Origin: Roseateles depolymerans
GTDB taxonomy: Bacteria; Pseudomonadota; Gammaproteobacteria; Burkholderiales; Burkholderiaceae_C
Assembly: GCA_003241055.1 (NCBI GenBank)
Contig: QFOD01000017.1
Location: forward strand, 1 to 64,000
Reading direction: 5' to 3'
DNA length: 64,000 nucleotides
A program made the position numbers and the translations under genes. This document shows positions 8,055-16,308 of this stretch, piece by piece (the stretch's first letter is position 1; every line of letters begins with the position of its first letter). The notes beneath the pieces are model-generated. The model did not search any database. It saw only the letters and a list, made by a program, of their open reading frames with translations, and had not been told where the DNA came from.

Positions 8055-8441
8055 TTGAAGCTCGCTCGAATCTGGCTGCTGCTCTTGCTGGCTGTCCTGC
8101 TCCCCATCCGGGGCGCGGTGGCGGCGGCAATGCTGTGCCCGGTTGGCAGTTCTGGCATGCAGAGCGAGCTGCGTCATGGCGAGCACGCCGGCCATCACGA
8201 CATGGACCACCACGAAGCCGGCCATGACCGCAACGGCGCGGCTCACCACGATGGCCACGACCATGAGGCTACGGACAAGTGCAATATGTGCTCGGCGTTC
8301 TGCTCGCTGACACCCTTGCTGAGCGACGTCCCCGCGTTGCCTGAGCCTGAAGCGTTGCCGGCCATCAAATTCCCTGACCTTTCGACACCCGCACCCAGCT
8401 TCCTGTCGGACGGCCAGGAGCGTCCACCCCGAACCATCTGA
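8055..8441 (+). CDS. Exported His-rich protein, first gene of the copper operon
   Basis: A 128-residue protein with a hydrophobic signal peptide (about residues 1-24). A very His-rich stretch follows (HGEHAGHHDMDHHEAGHD and more, about residues 42-70), then CNMCSAFCS. It resembles small CopL/DUF2946-like copper-induced periplasmic proteins, but the match is only in style. The first codon appears to be TTG at 8055, about 48 bp after the -10 of the CueR promoter; no ATG is in frame nearby and no clear ribosome site is visible, so the exact start is uncertain. Likely role: periplasmic copper binding. Confidence 0.7.
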   Translation: MKLARIWLLLLLAVLLPIRGAVAAAMLCPVGSSGMQSELRHGEHAGHHDMDHHEAGHDRNGAAHHDGHDHEATDKCNMCSAFCSLTPLLSDVPALPEPEALPAIKFPDLSTPAPSFLSDGQERPPRTI

Positions 8442-8555
8442 CCCACCCAGGCCTCCGAGGGAGGTCTGACTGGGCTCGCGCGTCCGCAAGTCGGCACGCG
8501 CGGGAATTCTCTGGCTATGGCGATGCCAAGCCGATGAATCACATGGTCTCGAACG

Positions 8556-8885
8556 ATGAACAACCTTTTTTCCAGGCTGGCGCCTGCAGCGGTGCTGTGC
8601 CTGCCTCTGGCCGCGCTCGCCCAGACCGCGCGGCCTGACCCGGCCGACGCCAAAGCTTCTGCGCCGCAGCTGCGCTACCAGTCGGCCTTCACGGACTACA
8701 AGCCCTGGCAGGACGCCAAGCCAGGCGACTGGCGCGCCCTCAATGACGTCCTGCGTTCGCAGGCGGCGGGTGGCGGTGGGCATGCCGGACACGCCATGCC
8801 CATGCCGGCGCCCGCGTCGGCTCCCAATGCAACCAAGCCTGCCCCGGCGCACAGCGCGCATCACCAGCATGGAGGCAAGCAATGA
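8556..8885 (+). CDS. Small exported copper-operon protein with His/Met-rich tail
   Basis: A 109-residue protein with a Sec signal peptide (cleavage near ALAQ, residue 22), a central YQSAFTDYKPWQD...DWRALND segment, and a Gly/His/Met/Pro tail (HAGHAMPMPAPAS...HSAHHQHGGKQ). The central motif is common in small proteins just before outer-membrane efflux genes in Burkholderiales metal islands. The function is unknown; the tail suggests metal binding. Its stop overlaps the start of the next gene (ATGA), implying coupled translation. Confidence 0.75.
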   Translation: MNNLFSRLAPAAVLCLPLAALAQTARPDPADAKASAPQLRYQSAFTDYKPWQDAKPGDWRALNDVLRSQAAGGGGHAGHAMPMPAPASAPNATKPAPAHSAHHQHGGKQ

Positions 8886-10279
8886 TGAAGTTGACCGCCG
8901 CCGCCTCGGCGGCTCTCCTGCTCGCGGGCTGCGCGTCGTTCTCGCCAGACGGTGGGGCCGGCAAGGTCTCCGAACTGACCAAGGAGCGCACGGGCCAGAG
9001 CGTCAGCCTCCAGCGTTCGGAGGCCGATGTTGAATCCGCCAGCAGCCGCGTTGCCGAGCTGCTCAAGCAGCCGCTGACGGCCGAGAGCGCCGTCGAGATT
9101 GCCCTGCTGAACAACCGTGGGCTTCAGGCGAGCTTCTCTGAGCTGGGCATCGCCGAGGCCGAGCGCGTGCGCGCAGGCCGCCTCGCCAACCCGACGTTCT
9201 CCTTCGGTCGCCTCAGCGGGCACGGCGTGACTGAGATTGACCGCTCCGTGATGTTCAACTTCCTGGGCCTGCTGACGCTGCCGGTCGCGAGCCAGGTGGC
9301 GCAGAGACAGCTTGAACAGGCGCAGTACCAGGCCGCCTTCGACGCCGTCGGCGTTGCAGCAGAAGCCCGCAAGGCCTTCTTCGGCGCTGTCGCCGCCCAG
9401 GACCTCGTGGGCTACTACGAGCAGGTCAAGGACGCGGCCGACGCCTCCAATGACCTGGCGCGACGCATGCTGCAGGCAGGCAACTTCAACAAGCTCACCC
9501 AGATGCGCGAGCAGGCCTTCTATGCCGACGCGACCGCCAACTTGGCCCGCGCGCGCCACCAGGCGGTTGCGGAGCGGGAAAGGCTTGTTCGTGCACTGGG
9601 GCTGTCTGGCGGCCAGCTCGCCTTCAAGCTGCCCGAGCATCTCCCCGAGCTTCCCAAGGCGCCTGTCGAGCCGAAGGACGCTGAGCAAACGGCCATCGAC
9701 AAACGCCTGGATGTGCTGATGGCCAAGCGCAGCACGGAGGCCACAGCCAAGTCGCTTGGCCTGACCCGCAGCACCCGCTTCATCAACGTCCTGGAGGTCG
9801 GCTACGCCAACAAGAGCCAGACGGGCGAAGGGCGACAGAACGGCTACGAGGTCGAGCTGGAGCTGCCGCTGTTCGACTTCGGCTCAACCCGCACGGCCCG
9901 TGCCGAAGCGACGTACATGCAGGCCGTCCACCGGACGGCTGAGGTTGCGGTCAACGCGCGGTCCGAGGTGCGCGAGTCCTATTCCGCCTACCGCACGGCC
10001 TTCGACCTGGCCAGGCACTACCGCGACGAGGTGGTGCCGCTGCGCAAGCGCATCTCAGAAGAGAACCTGCTTCGCTACAACGGGATGCTGTCCAGCGTCT
10101 TCGAGCTGCTTGCCGATGCCCGTGACCAGGTCACTACGGTCACCGCCGCCATCGAAGCCCAGCGCGACTACTGGATTGCCGAGACCAACCTGCAGACCGC
10201 GCTGACCGGCCGCTCGCCCAGTGGCGGCCCCGCCCTGGGTGCCGCCAAGGCAGCTGCTGCAGAGCCCGCCGGCCACTGA
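8882..10279 (+). CDS. TolC-family outer-membrane lipoprotein
   Basis: A 465-residue outer-membrane factor. The N-terminus ends in LLLAGC, a lipobox, so it is a predicted lipoprotein like NodT/CusC-type factors. The body shows the internal repeat and long helices of the OEP family (SAVEIALLNNRGLQASFSEL near the start; a second half with VELELPLFDFG). It sits with the oxidase and cupredoxin rather than with an adjacent RND pump, and is distinct from the CusC-like protein at 13604. It may serve an oxidase-linked export step, as seen in other copper islands, but its partner is not evident. Confidence 0.85.
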   Translation: MMKLTAAASAALLLAGCASFSPDGGAGKVSELTKERTGQSVSLQRSEADVESASSRVAELLKQPLTAESAVEIALLNNRGLQASFSELGIAEAERVRAGRLANPTFSFGRLSGHGVTEIDRSVMFNFLGLLTLPVASQVAQRQLEQAQYQAAFDAVGVAAEARKAFFGAVAAQDLVGYYEQVKDAADASNDLARRMLQAGNFNKLTQMREQAFYADATANLARARHQAVAERERLVRALGLSGGQLAFKLPEHLPELPKAPVEPKDAEQTAIDKRLDVLMAKRSTEATAKSLGLTRSTRFINVLEVGYANKSQTGEGRQNGYEVELELPLFDFGSTRTARAEATYMQAVHRTAEVAVNARSEVRESYSAYRTAFDLARHYRDEVVPLRKRISEENLLRYNGMLSSVFELLADARDQVTTVTAAIEAQRDYWIAETNLQTALTGRSPSGGPALGAAKAAAAEPAGH

Positions 10280-10288
10280 AAGAGACAC

Positions 10289-11656
10289 ATGAGCAACCGC
10301 AGAACCTTCTTTAAGGCGGCCGGCGCCACTTTCCTCGGCGCCGCCGCAGTCAGCCGCGTCGGCGCGGCATCCCTCCCCGAAGCCGTCATCCAGTCGGCGA
10401 CGGCCACGCAGATTCCTCCGCCACCTCCGAATGGCCGGCCCTTCAACCCGCTGGTGACGCTCAACGGCTGGTCACTGCCGTGGCGCATGAAGGACGGCGT
10501 CAAGGAGTTCCACCTGGTCGCCGAGCCGGTCGTGCGCGAAATCGCTCCCGGCATGAACGCCAACCTCTGGGGCTACAACGGCTCCAGCCCGGGCCCGACC
10601 ATCGAGGCGGTCGAGGGTGACCGCATCCGCATCTTCGTCACCAACAAGCTTCCCGAGGTGACGAGCGTGCACTGGCACGGCGTGCTGCTGCCCTCGGGCA
10701 TGGACGGTGTCACCGGCCTGACGCAGCCGCCCATCCAGGTCGGCAAGACCTTCATGTACGAGTTCGTGCTGCAGCGCCCTGGCACTCACATGTACCACCC
10801 GCACGCCGACGAGATGACGCAGATGGCGATGGGCATGATGGGCTTGTTCATCATCCACCCCAAGGACCCGAAGCAATACCGCGTCGACCGCGACTACGGT
10901 TTCATCCTGAACGCCTATGACATCGAGCCTGGCAGCGCCACGCCGCGCGTGAACACCATGCTCGACTTCAACCTGTGGACGTGGAACAGCCGGGCGTTCC
11001 CGGGCATCGACCCCTTCGTCGCGCGCACGGGCGAGCGGGTGCGCATTCGGGTGGGCAACCTCACGATGACCAACCACCCCATTCACATGCACGGTCCTCA
11101 CTTCGAGGTGACCGGCACGGATGGTGGCTGGGTGCCCAAGAGTGCACGCTGGCCCGAGGTTACGACCGACGTCGCGGTAGGCCAGATGCGCGCCTTCGAG
11201 TTCAACGCGGTCGCCGGTGACTGGGCTATCCACTGCCACAAGAGCCACCACACCATGAACGCGATGGGGCACAACGTCCCGACCATGATTGGTGTCGACC
11301 ACACCGAGGTCGCCAAGAAGATTACGAAGCTGGTGCCCGACTACATGGTCATGGGTGACAAGGGCATGCACGACATGGCCGAGATGGAGATGCCCATTCC
11401 GGACAACACCTTGCCGATGATGACCGGCACCGGCCCGTTCGGCGCCGTGGGCATGGGTGGCATGTTCAGCGTCGTGAAGGTGCGCGATGACCTGAAGCCC
11501 GGCGACTACGCCGACCCGGGCCCGTACAAGCACCCGGCAGGCACGCTCGCCAACGAATACACGGCCGAGATGCCGGAGCCCACTCGCGCTGCCGCGCCCA
11601 AGGTCAAAACCCAACCCCTGCAGGTCCGCAAGCCCAGCGGCCATCAAGGCCATTGA
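10289..11656 (+). CDS. Periplasmic multicopper oxidase (Tat exported)
   Basis: A 455-residue protein with a twin-arginine signal (SNRRTFFKAAGATFLG, residues 2-17). The four copper-binding motifs are present: HWHG, HMYHPH, HPIHMHG and HCHKSHH with a Met soon after. This is the laccase/CopA-type copper oxidase pattern. Members oxidise Cu(I) to the less toxic Cu(II) in the periplasm. The C-terminal part is Met-rich (DMAEMEMP, MMTGTGPFG, GMGGMF), which in such enzymes binds extra copper. It follows the outer-membrane lipoprotein by 9 bp and precedes a cupredoxin gene, which may be its electron or copper partner. Confidence 0.93.
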   Translation: MSNRRTFFKAAGATFLGAAAVSRVGAASLPEAVIQSATATQIPPPPPNGRPFNPLVTLNGWSLPWRMKDGVKEFHLVAEPVVREIAPGMNANLWGYNGSSPGPTIEAVEGDRIRIFVTNKLPEVTSVHWHGVLLPSGMDGVTGLTQPPIQVGKTFMYEFVLQRPGTHMYHPHADEMTQMAMGMMGLFIIHPKDPKQYRVDRDYGFILNAYDIEPGSATPRVNTMLDFNLWTWNSRAFPGIDPFVARTGERVRIRVGNLTMTNHPIHMHGPHFEVTGTDGGWVPKSARWPEVTTDVAVGQMRAFEFNAVAGDWAIHCHKSHHTMNAMGHNVPTMIGVDHTEVAKKITKLVPDYMVMGDKGMHDMAEMEMPIPDNTLPMMTGTGPFGAVGMGGMFSVVKVRDDLKPGDYADPGPYKHPAGTLANEYTAEMPEPTRAAAPKVKTQPLQVRKPSGHQGH

Positions 11657-11667
11657 AGGAATACACG

Positions 11668-12159
11668 ATGAAGAAACTCCACGCCCTGACTCTGGCCACG
11701 CTGCTGGCCGCCTCGACCGCCGCTTTTGCCCATGGCGATGAAGAGCACGCCAAGCCGCGCAAGTTCGACCCCGCCAAGGTGGAGGTCACCGACTTTGGCC
11801 AGGAAGGCAACCCGAAGAAGGTCACACGCACCATCAAGGTCGACATGGCCGACAACATGCGCTTCACGCCGGAGGACCTGACCGTCAAGCGCGGCGAGAC
11901 CGTCAAGTTCGTTGTGCACAACGGTGGCAAGGTCCTTCACGAGATGGTGCTGGGAACGAAGAAGGCCCTCGCCGAGCACGCCGAGCTGATGAAGAAGTTC
12001 CCCGAGATGGAGCACGCCGACCCGAACATGGCCCACGTCAAGCCCGGCAAGAACGGCGAAATCGTCTGGCAGTTCACCAAGCCGGGCGAGTTCCAGTTCG
12101 CTTGCCTGCAGCCCGGCCACTTCGAAGCCGGCATGGTCGGCAAGCTGACCGTTAAGTGA
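11668..12159 (+). CDS. Periplasmic cupredoxin (CopI-like type 1 copper protein)
   Basis: A 163-residue protein. ATG 11668 is preferred because GAAGGA lies before it and a Sec signal follows (cleaved near AFA-HGDEEH). A plastocyanin-like fold is shown by VKRGETVKFVVHN, then LHEM (first His ligand) and FACLQPGHFEAGM, giving Cys, His and Met ligands of a type 1 site. The mature N-terminus HGDEEH is an extra potential copper site. Similar CopI proteins give copper tolerance in proteobacteria. It is co-directional with, and 11 bp after, the oxidase gene. Confidence 0.92.
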   Translation: MKKLHALTLATLLAASTAAFAHGDEEHAKPRKFDPAKVEVTDFGQEGNPKKVTRTIKVDMADNMRFTPEDLTVKRGETVKFVVHNGGKVLHEMVLGTKKALAEHAELMKKFPEMEHADPNMAHVKPGKNGEIVWQFTKPGEFQFACLQPGHFEAGMVGKLTVK

Positions 12160-12192
12160 ATCGCCCACCCAATACTGAAAAGGAGTTCCGAC

Positions 12193-12534
12193 ATGAAGCT
12201 AGCCCACATCATTGCCATTGCGTCGCTCGCCATCGCCTTCGGCGCCAATGCCCAAACCGCTCCTGCGTCGGCAGCCGACCATGCCGCGCATCACCCGGCT
12301 TCTGCAGCTACGCCGCAAAGTGACGCCGAGGTCAAGAAGGTCGACAAGGCGCAGGGCAAGCTGACCTTGCGCCATGGACCTTTGGACAACCTGTCCATGC
12401 CGGCCATGACGATGGTCTTCAAGGTCGCCGACCCGAAGATGCTTGATGAGGTCAAGGAAGGCGACAAGGTCAAGTTCACCGCCGAGAAGGTCAACGGGGC
12501 CTTCACGGTGACTGCCATCCAACCCGCCAAGTGA
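12193..12534 (+). CDS. cusF: CusF-like periplasmic copper-binding protein
   Basis: A 113-residue protein with a Sec signal (about residues 1-20), a His-rich linker (DHAAHHP) and an OB-fold CusF domain at about residues 45-110. The metal site region reads RHGPLDNLSMPAMTM: the His and the two MxM methionines are present, but the usual Trp before PxMTM (as in NWPEMTM of CusF) is Met here. That changes the cation-pi capped site into a more Met-rich one. AAAAGGAG precedes the ATG. It probably passes Cu(I)/Ag(I) to the CusCBA pump encoded downstream. Confidence 0.9.
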   Translation: MKLAHIIAIASLAIAFGANAQTAPASAADHAAHHPASAATPQSDAEVKKVDKAQGKLTLRHGPLDNLSMPAMTMVFKVADPKMLDEVKEGDKVKFTAEKVNGAFTVTAIQPAK

Positions 12535-12541
12535 GGACCAG

Positions 12542-13069
12542 ATGCGCCTACTACTTGCCGTGCTGGCGTTGACCCTAGCTCCAGGCGCGTTTGCCCAGCA
12601 TGCCGGCCACGCTCACCAGGCCGGTGGCTACGCCGGCATGCAGAACCGGGACATCAAGGCGCTTTCCGACGAACAGGTCGCCGACCTTCGTGAAGGGCGT
12701 GACATGGGCGCCTCGTTGCCGGCCGAGCTGAATGGCGTTCCGGGACCGATGCATGTGCTGCAGTTGGCGAGCCAACTAGGCGTCTCGCCTGAGCAGCGGC
12801 AGTCCATCGAACGCATCACGTCGGACATGAAGACAAAGGCACAAGCTCTTGGCGCCCAGGTCATCGAGGCCGAATCGAACTTGGACCGCGCATTCAGGAC
12901 GATGACAGCAGACGAGCCAGGCATCGAAGCTGCGACGGCACGTATCGCGGCCTCGCAAGCCCAGCTCCGCGCGGTCCATCTCGTCGCCCATCTGCAGACT
13001 CGCCGGCTTCTGACGGACCAGCAAGTGGCGGCGTACAACCAAGCGCGCGGCTACGCAGCTGCGAATTAA
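12542..13069 (+). CDS. Periplasmic Spy/CpxP-like protein
   Basis: A 175-residue exported protein. A signal peptide ends near AFAQ and the mature start is HAGHAHQAGGY. The rest is helical, with repeated L(S/T)xxQ-type motifs (ALSDEQVADL, GVSPEQRQSI, LLTDQQVAAY), as in Spy/CpxP/CnrX-like proteins that act as periplasmic chaperones or metal-stress sensors. Members with His/Met content can bind metal. It begins 7 bp after the CusF-like gene and is the last gene of the first operon section. Confidence 0.75.
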   Translation: MRLLLAVLALTLAPGAFAQHAGHAHQAGGYAGMQNRDIKALSDEQVADLREGRDMGASLPAELNGVPGPMHVLQLASQLGVSPEQRQSIERITSDMKTKAQALGAQVIEAESNLDRAFRTMTADEPGIEAATARIAASQAQLRAVHLVAHLQTRRLLTDQQVAAYNQARGYAAAN

Positions 13070-13136
13070 CCTTGACTTCGCGCAACGTCGCCCCTTGCCG
13101 GTAGGGCGCGTCTAAAGCTGCAGCGCTAGACTAGCC

Positions 13137-13526
13137 ATGACCATGTCTCGCCAACGCCTCCACCGCCTGACCACCGCGTTCTTCGTGGTGCTGTCGTTGC
13201 TGTTCTCACAGCTGGCGTTGGCGAGCTATGTCTGTCCTCAACAGGCAGACCCGGCAGCGATGGCGGAGATGATGGCGGCCGGCGTGCCCTGCGTGGGCAT
13301 GGACCAGGACCAGCCGGGCCTGTGCGCAGAGCACTCCTCCAGCGCCGCCCAGTCCTTCGAGGCCGTCAAGGTTCCAACCGTGTCGCTGCCAATGGTGGTC
13401 CAGGTGCTGGAACTGCCGTTGGTGCTCGACGCGGTCGAAGCCGCAACTGTTCCTGCTGCGGCCACCACCGAGGCCCAGCCGCCTCCGGACCCACTCTTCC
13501 TTTCCACGCTCAGACTCCGAGTCTGA
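13137..13526 (+). CDS. Small exported protein before cusCBA, unknown function
   Basis: A 129-residue protein with a clear signal sequence (hydrophobic residues about 11-29, ending LALASYVC). The mature part has Cys residues in SYVCPQQADPAAMAEMMAAG, PCVGMDQDQPGLCAEH, and a Pro-rich C-terminus. The spaced cysteines resemble small copper-island proteins that precede cus genes in Burkholderiales (DUF2946-like), but the identity is not certain. ATG 13137 or 13143 could start it. It is 77 bp from the cusC-like gene. Confidence 0.65.
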   Translation: MTMSRQRLHRLTTAFFVVLSLLFSQLALASYVCPQQADPAAMAEMMAAGVPCVGMDQDQPGLCAEHSSSAAQSFEAVKVPTVSLPMVVQVLELPLVLDAVEAATVPAAATTEAQPPPDPLFLSTLRLRV

Positions 13527-13603
13527 CCAGCTCCGTCGACTGACAGGCGCCGGTGCGGCACGTCCGCATCCCGGCAACGCCGCTGCTCGTCCACGGAGTC
13601 TTC

Positions 13604-14836
13604 ATGCCATCACCACGTTTCCTGCGCGCAGTCGCCCTCGCTGCCGCATTGCTGCCCGTCCTCGGCGCGGCAGCACCTCTGACACTCGACCAGGCGCTTG
13701 AGCTGGCCGTCCAGCGTTCCGAATCCGCTCGCGCGGCCCGCGCTGGGGCGTCCAGCGCCGCCGAAGCTGCCCGCGCCGCAAGCCAACTGCCCGACCCCGT
13801 TCTGCGAGCCGGAGTCGACAACTTGCCCATCTCCGGGACGGACAGGTTCAGCTCGCGCGACTCGATGACGATGAAGCGCATCGGCATCAGCCAGGAATGG
13901 CTTTCGGCCGAGAAGCGCGCAGCACGCCAAGCCGCTTCCGACGCGATGGTCGGGCGGGAGACCGCCACCGTGCAGGCCGCCGCTGCGGACGTTCGTCTTC
14001 AAGCTGGCCTGGCCTACCTTGACGCCTGGTTCGCGGGTGAGACGCTCAAGCTCACAGCGCTGACCGAGCACCACGCCCATGAAGAGCTTGAGGCTGCACG
14101 CGCCCGGCTTTCCTCTGCCACCGGCAACAGCCAGGAAGTCCTCGCGCTGACGGGCGCCCACGGCGTCGCTGAAGACGAGACCGCCGAGGTTCGCCAATTG
14201 CAGGCCGCCGCAAGGGCAGCGCTGGAGCGCTGGGTAGGCACCCAAGCAGATGACCTCGCGGCGCCATCGAATCTCCCAACACCTGAGGAGCAGGCCTACG
14301 TGGCCAGCCATCCCGCCGTCATCGCTGCTCAGTTGGATGCTGAGGTGAGCCGCAAAGAGGCCGAAATGGCGCGTACCAGTCGCAACCCCAACTGGTCGTG
14401 GGAAGTCAGCTACGGCCAGCGTGCCGGCTATCCAGACATGGTGTCGGTGGGCGTCAGCATCCCGCTGACCGTTGCGCCGGCTCGGCGCCAGGACCGAGAC
14501 ATCGCGTCCAAGCTGGCCCTGACCGAGAAGGCGGAAGCCGCCTTGGCCGAGGCCAACCGCATGGCCACGGGCGAATACCGCGCTTTGGCCAGTGACGCCA
14601 AGCGGCTGGCCGACCGTATCGAGCGTTACCGCGCGAGCGTGGTCGTGGTCGCGCAGCAACGCACGGCGGCCGCCATGGCGGCCTACCGCTCGAATCAGGT
14701 TCCCCTGATGACGCTGTTCGAGGCACGCCATGCAGAGGTCGAGGCGCAGCGAAAGCTGCTCTCCCTCCAACGCGACCTGGCCAAGACCCAGGCCCAGCTC
14801 GCCCTGAAACCCATTCTCGAAGGAGCCGCACGATGA
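13604..14836 (+). CDS. cusC: CusC-like TolC-family outer-membrane factor
   Basis: A 410-residue outer-membrane channel of the OEP family, started at ATG 13604 because a GGAG lies 8 bp before it and a signal peptide (SPRFLRAVALAAALLPVLGA) follows. Typical segments: LTLDQALELAVQRS near the start, ASQLPDPVLRAGVDNLP, and a second half with VSVGVSIPLTV. It has no lipobox, unlike the outer-membrane protein at 8882. Its stop overlaps the cusB start (ATGA). It should form the outer-membrane exit of the CusCBA copper/silver pump. Confidence 0.9.
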   Translation: MPSPRFLRAVALAAALLPVLGAAAPLTLDQALELAVQRSESARAARAGASSAAEAARAASQLPDPVLRAGVDNLPISGTDRFSSRDSMTMKRIGISQEWLSAEKRAARQAASDAMVGRETATVQAAAADVRLQAGLAYLDAWFAGETLKLTALTEHHAHEELEAARARLSSATGNSQEVLALTGAHGVAEDETAEVRQLQAAARAALERWVGTQADDLAAPSNLPTPEEQAYVASHPAVIAAQLDAEVSRKEAEMARTSRNPNWSWEVSYGQRAGYPDMVSVGVSIPLTVAPARRQDRDIASKLALTEKAEAALAEANRMATGEYRALASDAKRLADRIERYRASVVVVAQQRTAAAMAAYRSNQVPLMTLFEARHAEVEAQRKLLSLQRDLAKTQAQLALKPILEGAAR

Positions 14837-16308
14837 ATCGCGCAACTCTCGTCGCCGCTCTCGTCGCAGGCGGCATCCTGCTGGCCGTTGGCGGCTTCTT
14901 CGCAGGCCGTTCCACACAACCCACCGCCTCTGCGCCCGAGACGACCACATCCGCTGTGGAGCGCAAGCCTCTGTACTGGCATGACCCCATGGTGCCCGGT
15001 CCGCGCTTCGACAAACCGGGCAAGTCGCCGTTCATGGACATGCAGCTCGTACCGGTCTATGCCGACGAGGCTGGCGATGGTGGCGTCAAGGTCAGCCCGA
15101 CAGTTCAGCAAAACCTGGGCGTGCGAACCGCTGTGGTTAAAAGGGCCGACGTGTCGTCCTCCTTCGACGCTGTGGGTACGGTGCAGTTCGATGAGCGGCT
15201 CAACGTGGCCGTGCAGACCCGCGTTGCCGGCTACATCGAGCGACTGGCCGTTCGCGCGCCGATGGAGCAGGTTCGCAAGGGCCAGGCCCTGGCCACCGTC
15301 TTCGCGCCCGAGTGGCTCGGACCGCAAAACGAACTGCTGGCCCTGAAGCGTGCCGGCGTCGCCCCAGACTTGATTGCAGCGACACGCGACCGCCTGCGTG
15401 CCATGTCCGTCCCTGACGCGCTCATCCGCCAGAGCGAGGAGACGGGCACCGCGCAGGCCCGGTTCACGCTCAGCGCGCCAGCCGGCGGCGTCGTGGCTGA
15501 GTTGGGTGTGCGGGAAGGCGTTGCTGTGTCGCCGGGCATGACGCTCTTCCGCATCGCAGGTTTGGAGAAGGTGTGGGCCGTGGCCGAAGTGCCCGAAGCG
15601 CAGGCGGTGCGCCTGGTGCGCGGCCAGAAGGTCAAGGCAGCGCTGCAGGCCGACGCCTCGCAGACCTTCAGTGGCGAGTTGAAGGAAATCCTTCCTCAAG
15701 TCAGCGCCAACACGCGGACGCTGCAGGCGCGCTTCGAGGTGGACAACCGTTCAGGAAAGCTGACCCCAGGAATGCTGCTGCGTCTGCAGGTCGCAGGCGC
15801 CACATCGTCGCGACTGGTCGTTCCTGCTGAGGCTGTCATCCGCACCGGTACGCGGGCCGTGGCCATCGTTCGCAGGAACGGCAGCACCTTCGAGCCGCGT
15901 GAGGTCAAACTCGGTGCCGACCTCGGCGACCAGCTTGAGGTGCTTGACGGCCTGCGAGAGGGCGACGAGGTCGTCACCAGTGGCCAGTTCCTCATCGACT
16001 CCGAGGCCCGGCTGAAGTCCGTGCTTGGCGCCATGGGCGCCGCGCAGGCTGCCTCAGAACCCGCGAAGGCCGGCCCTACCGTCTACAGCGCCGACGGGAA
16101 GGTGGAGAGCGTCGAAGCTGGCAGCTTCACCATCAGCCACGGGCCCGTGCCAGAGTTGAAGTGGCCGGCCATGACCATGGCGTTCTACAGGGCCGGCCCC
16201 ACGGTCTTCGCGGACATCAAGCCGGGCGACTTGGTCCACTTCGAGTTCAAGAAGCAGCGCGATGACTACGTGCTGGTCTCGGTTGAACGGATGGGAGGCA
16301 CCAAGTGA
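14833..16308 (+). CDS. cusB: CusB-like membrane-fusion protein with built-in CusF domain
   Basis: A 491-residue periplasmic adaptor of the HME-RND pump. An N-terminal membrane anchor is followed by a YWHDPMVPG...SPFMDMQLVPVYADE metal-binding segment (about residues 49-77), then barrel-sandwich, hairpin and beta-barrel domains. The last 80 residues or so form a CusF domain with SHGPVPELKWPAMTM, in which the His, Trp and both Met ligands are kept. Such fusions are known in beta-proteobacteria. The island therefore has two CusF modules, one free (Met variant) and one fused (Trp form). It overlaps cusC and cusA by 4 bp each. Confidence 0.94.
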   Translation: MNRATLVAALVAGGILLAVGGFFAGRSTQPTASAPETTTSAVERKPLYWHDPMVPGPRFDKPGKSPFMDMQLVPVYADEAGDGGVKVSPTVQQNLGVRTAVVKRADVSSSFDAVGTVQFDERLNVAVQTRVAGYIERLAVRAPMEQVRKGQALATVFAPEWLGPQNELLALKRAGVAPDLIAATRDRLRAMSVPDALIRQSEETGTAQARFTLSAPAGGVVAELGVREGVAVSPGMTLFRIAGLEKVWAVAEVPEAQAVRLVRGQKVKAALQADASQTFSGELKEILPQVSANTRTLQARFEVDNRSGKLTPGMLLRLQVAGATSSRLVVPAEAVIRTGTRAVAIVRRNGSTFEPREVKLGADLGDQLEVLDGLREGDEVVTSGQFLIDSEARLKSVLGAMGAAQAASEPAKAGPTVYSADGKVESVEAGSFTISHGPVPELKWPAMTMAFYRAGPTVFADIKPGDLVHFEFKKQRDDYVLVSVERMGGTK

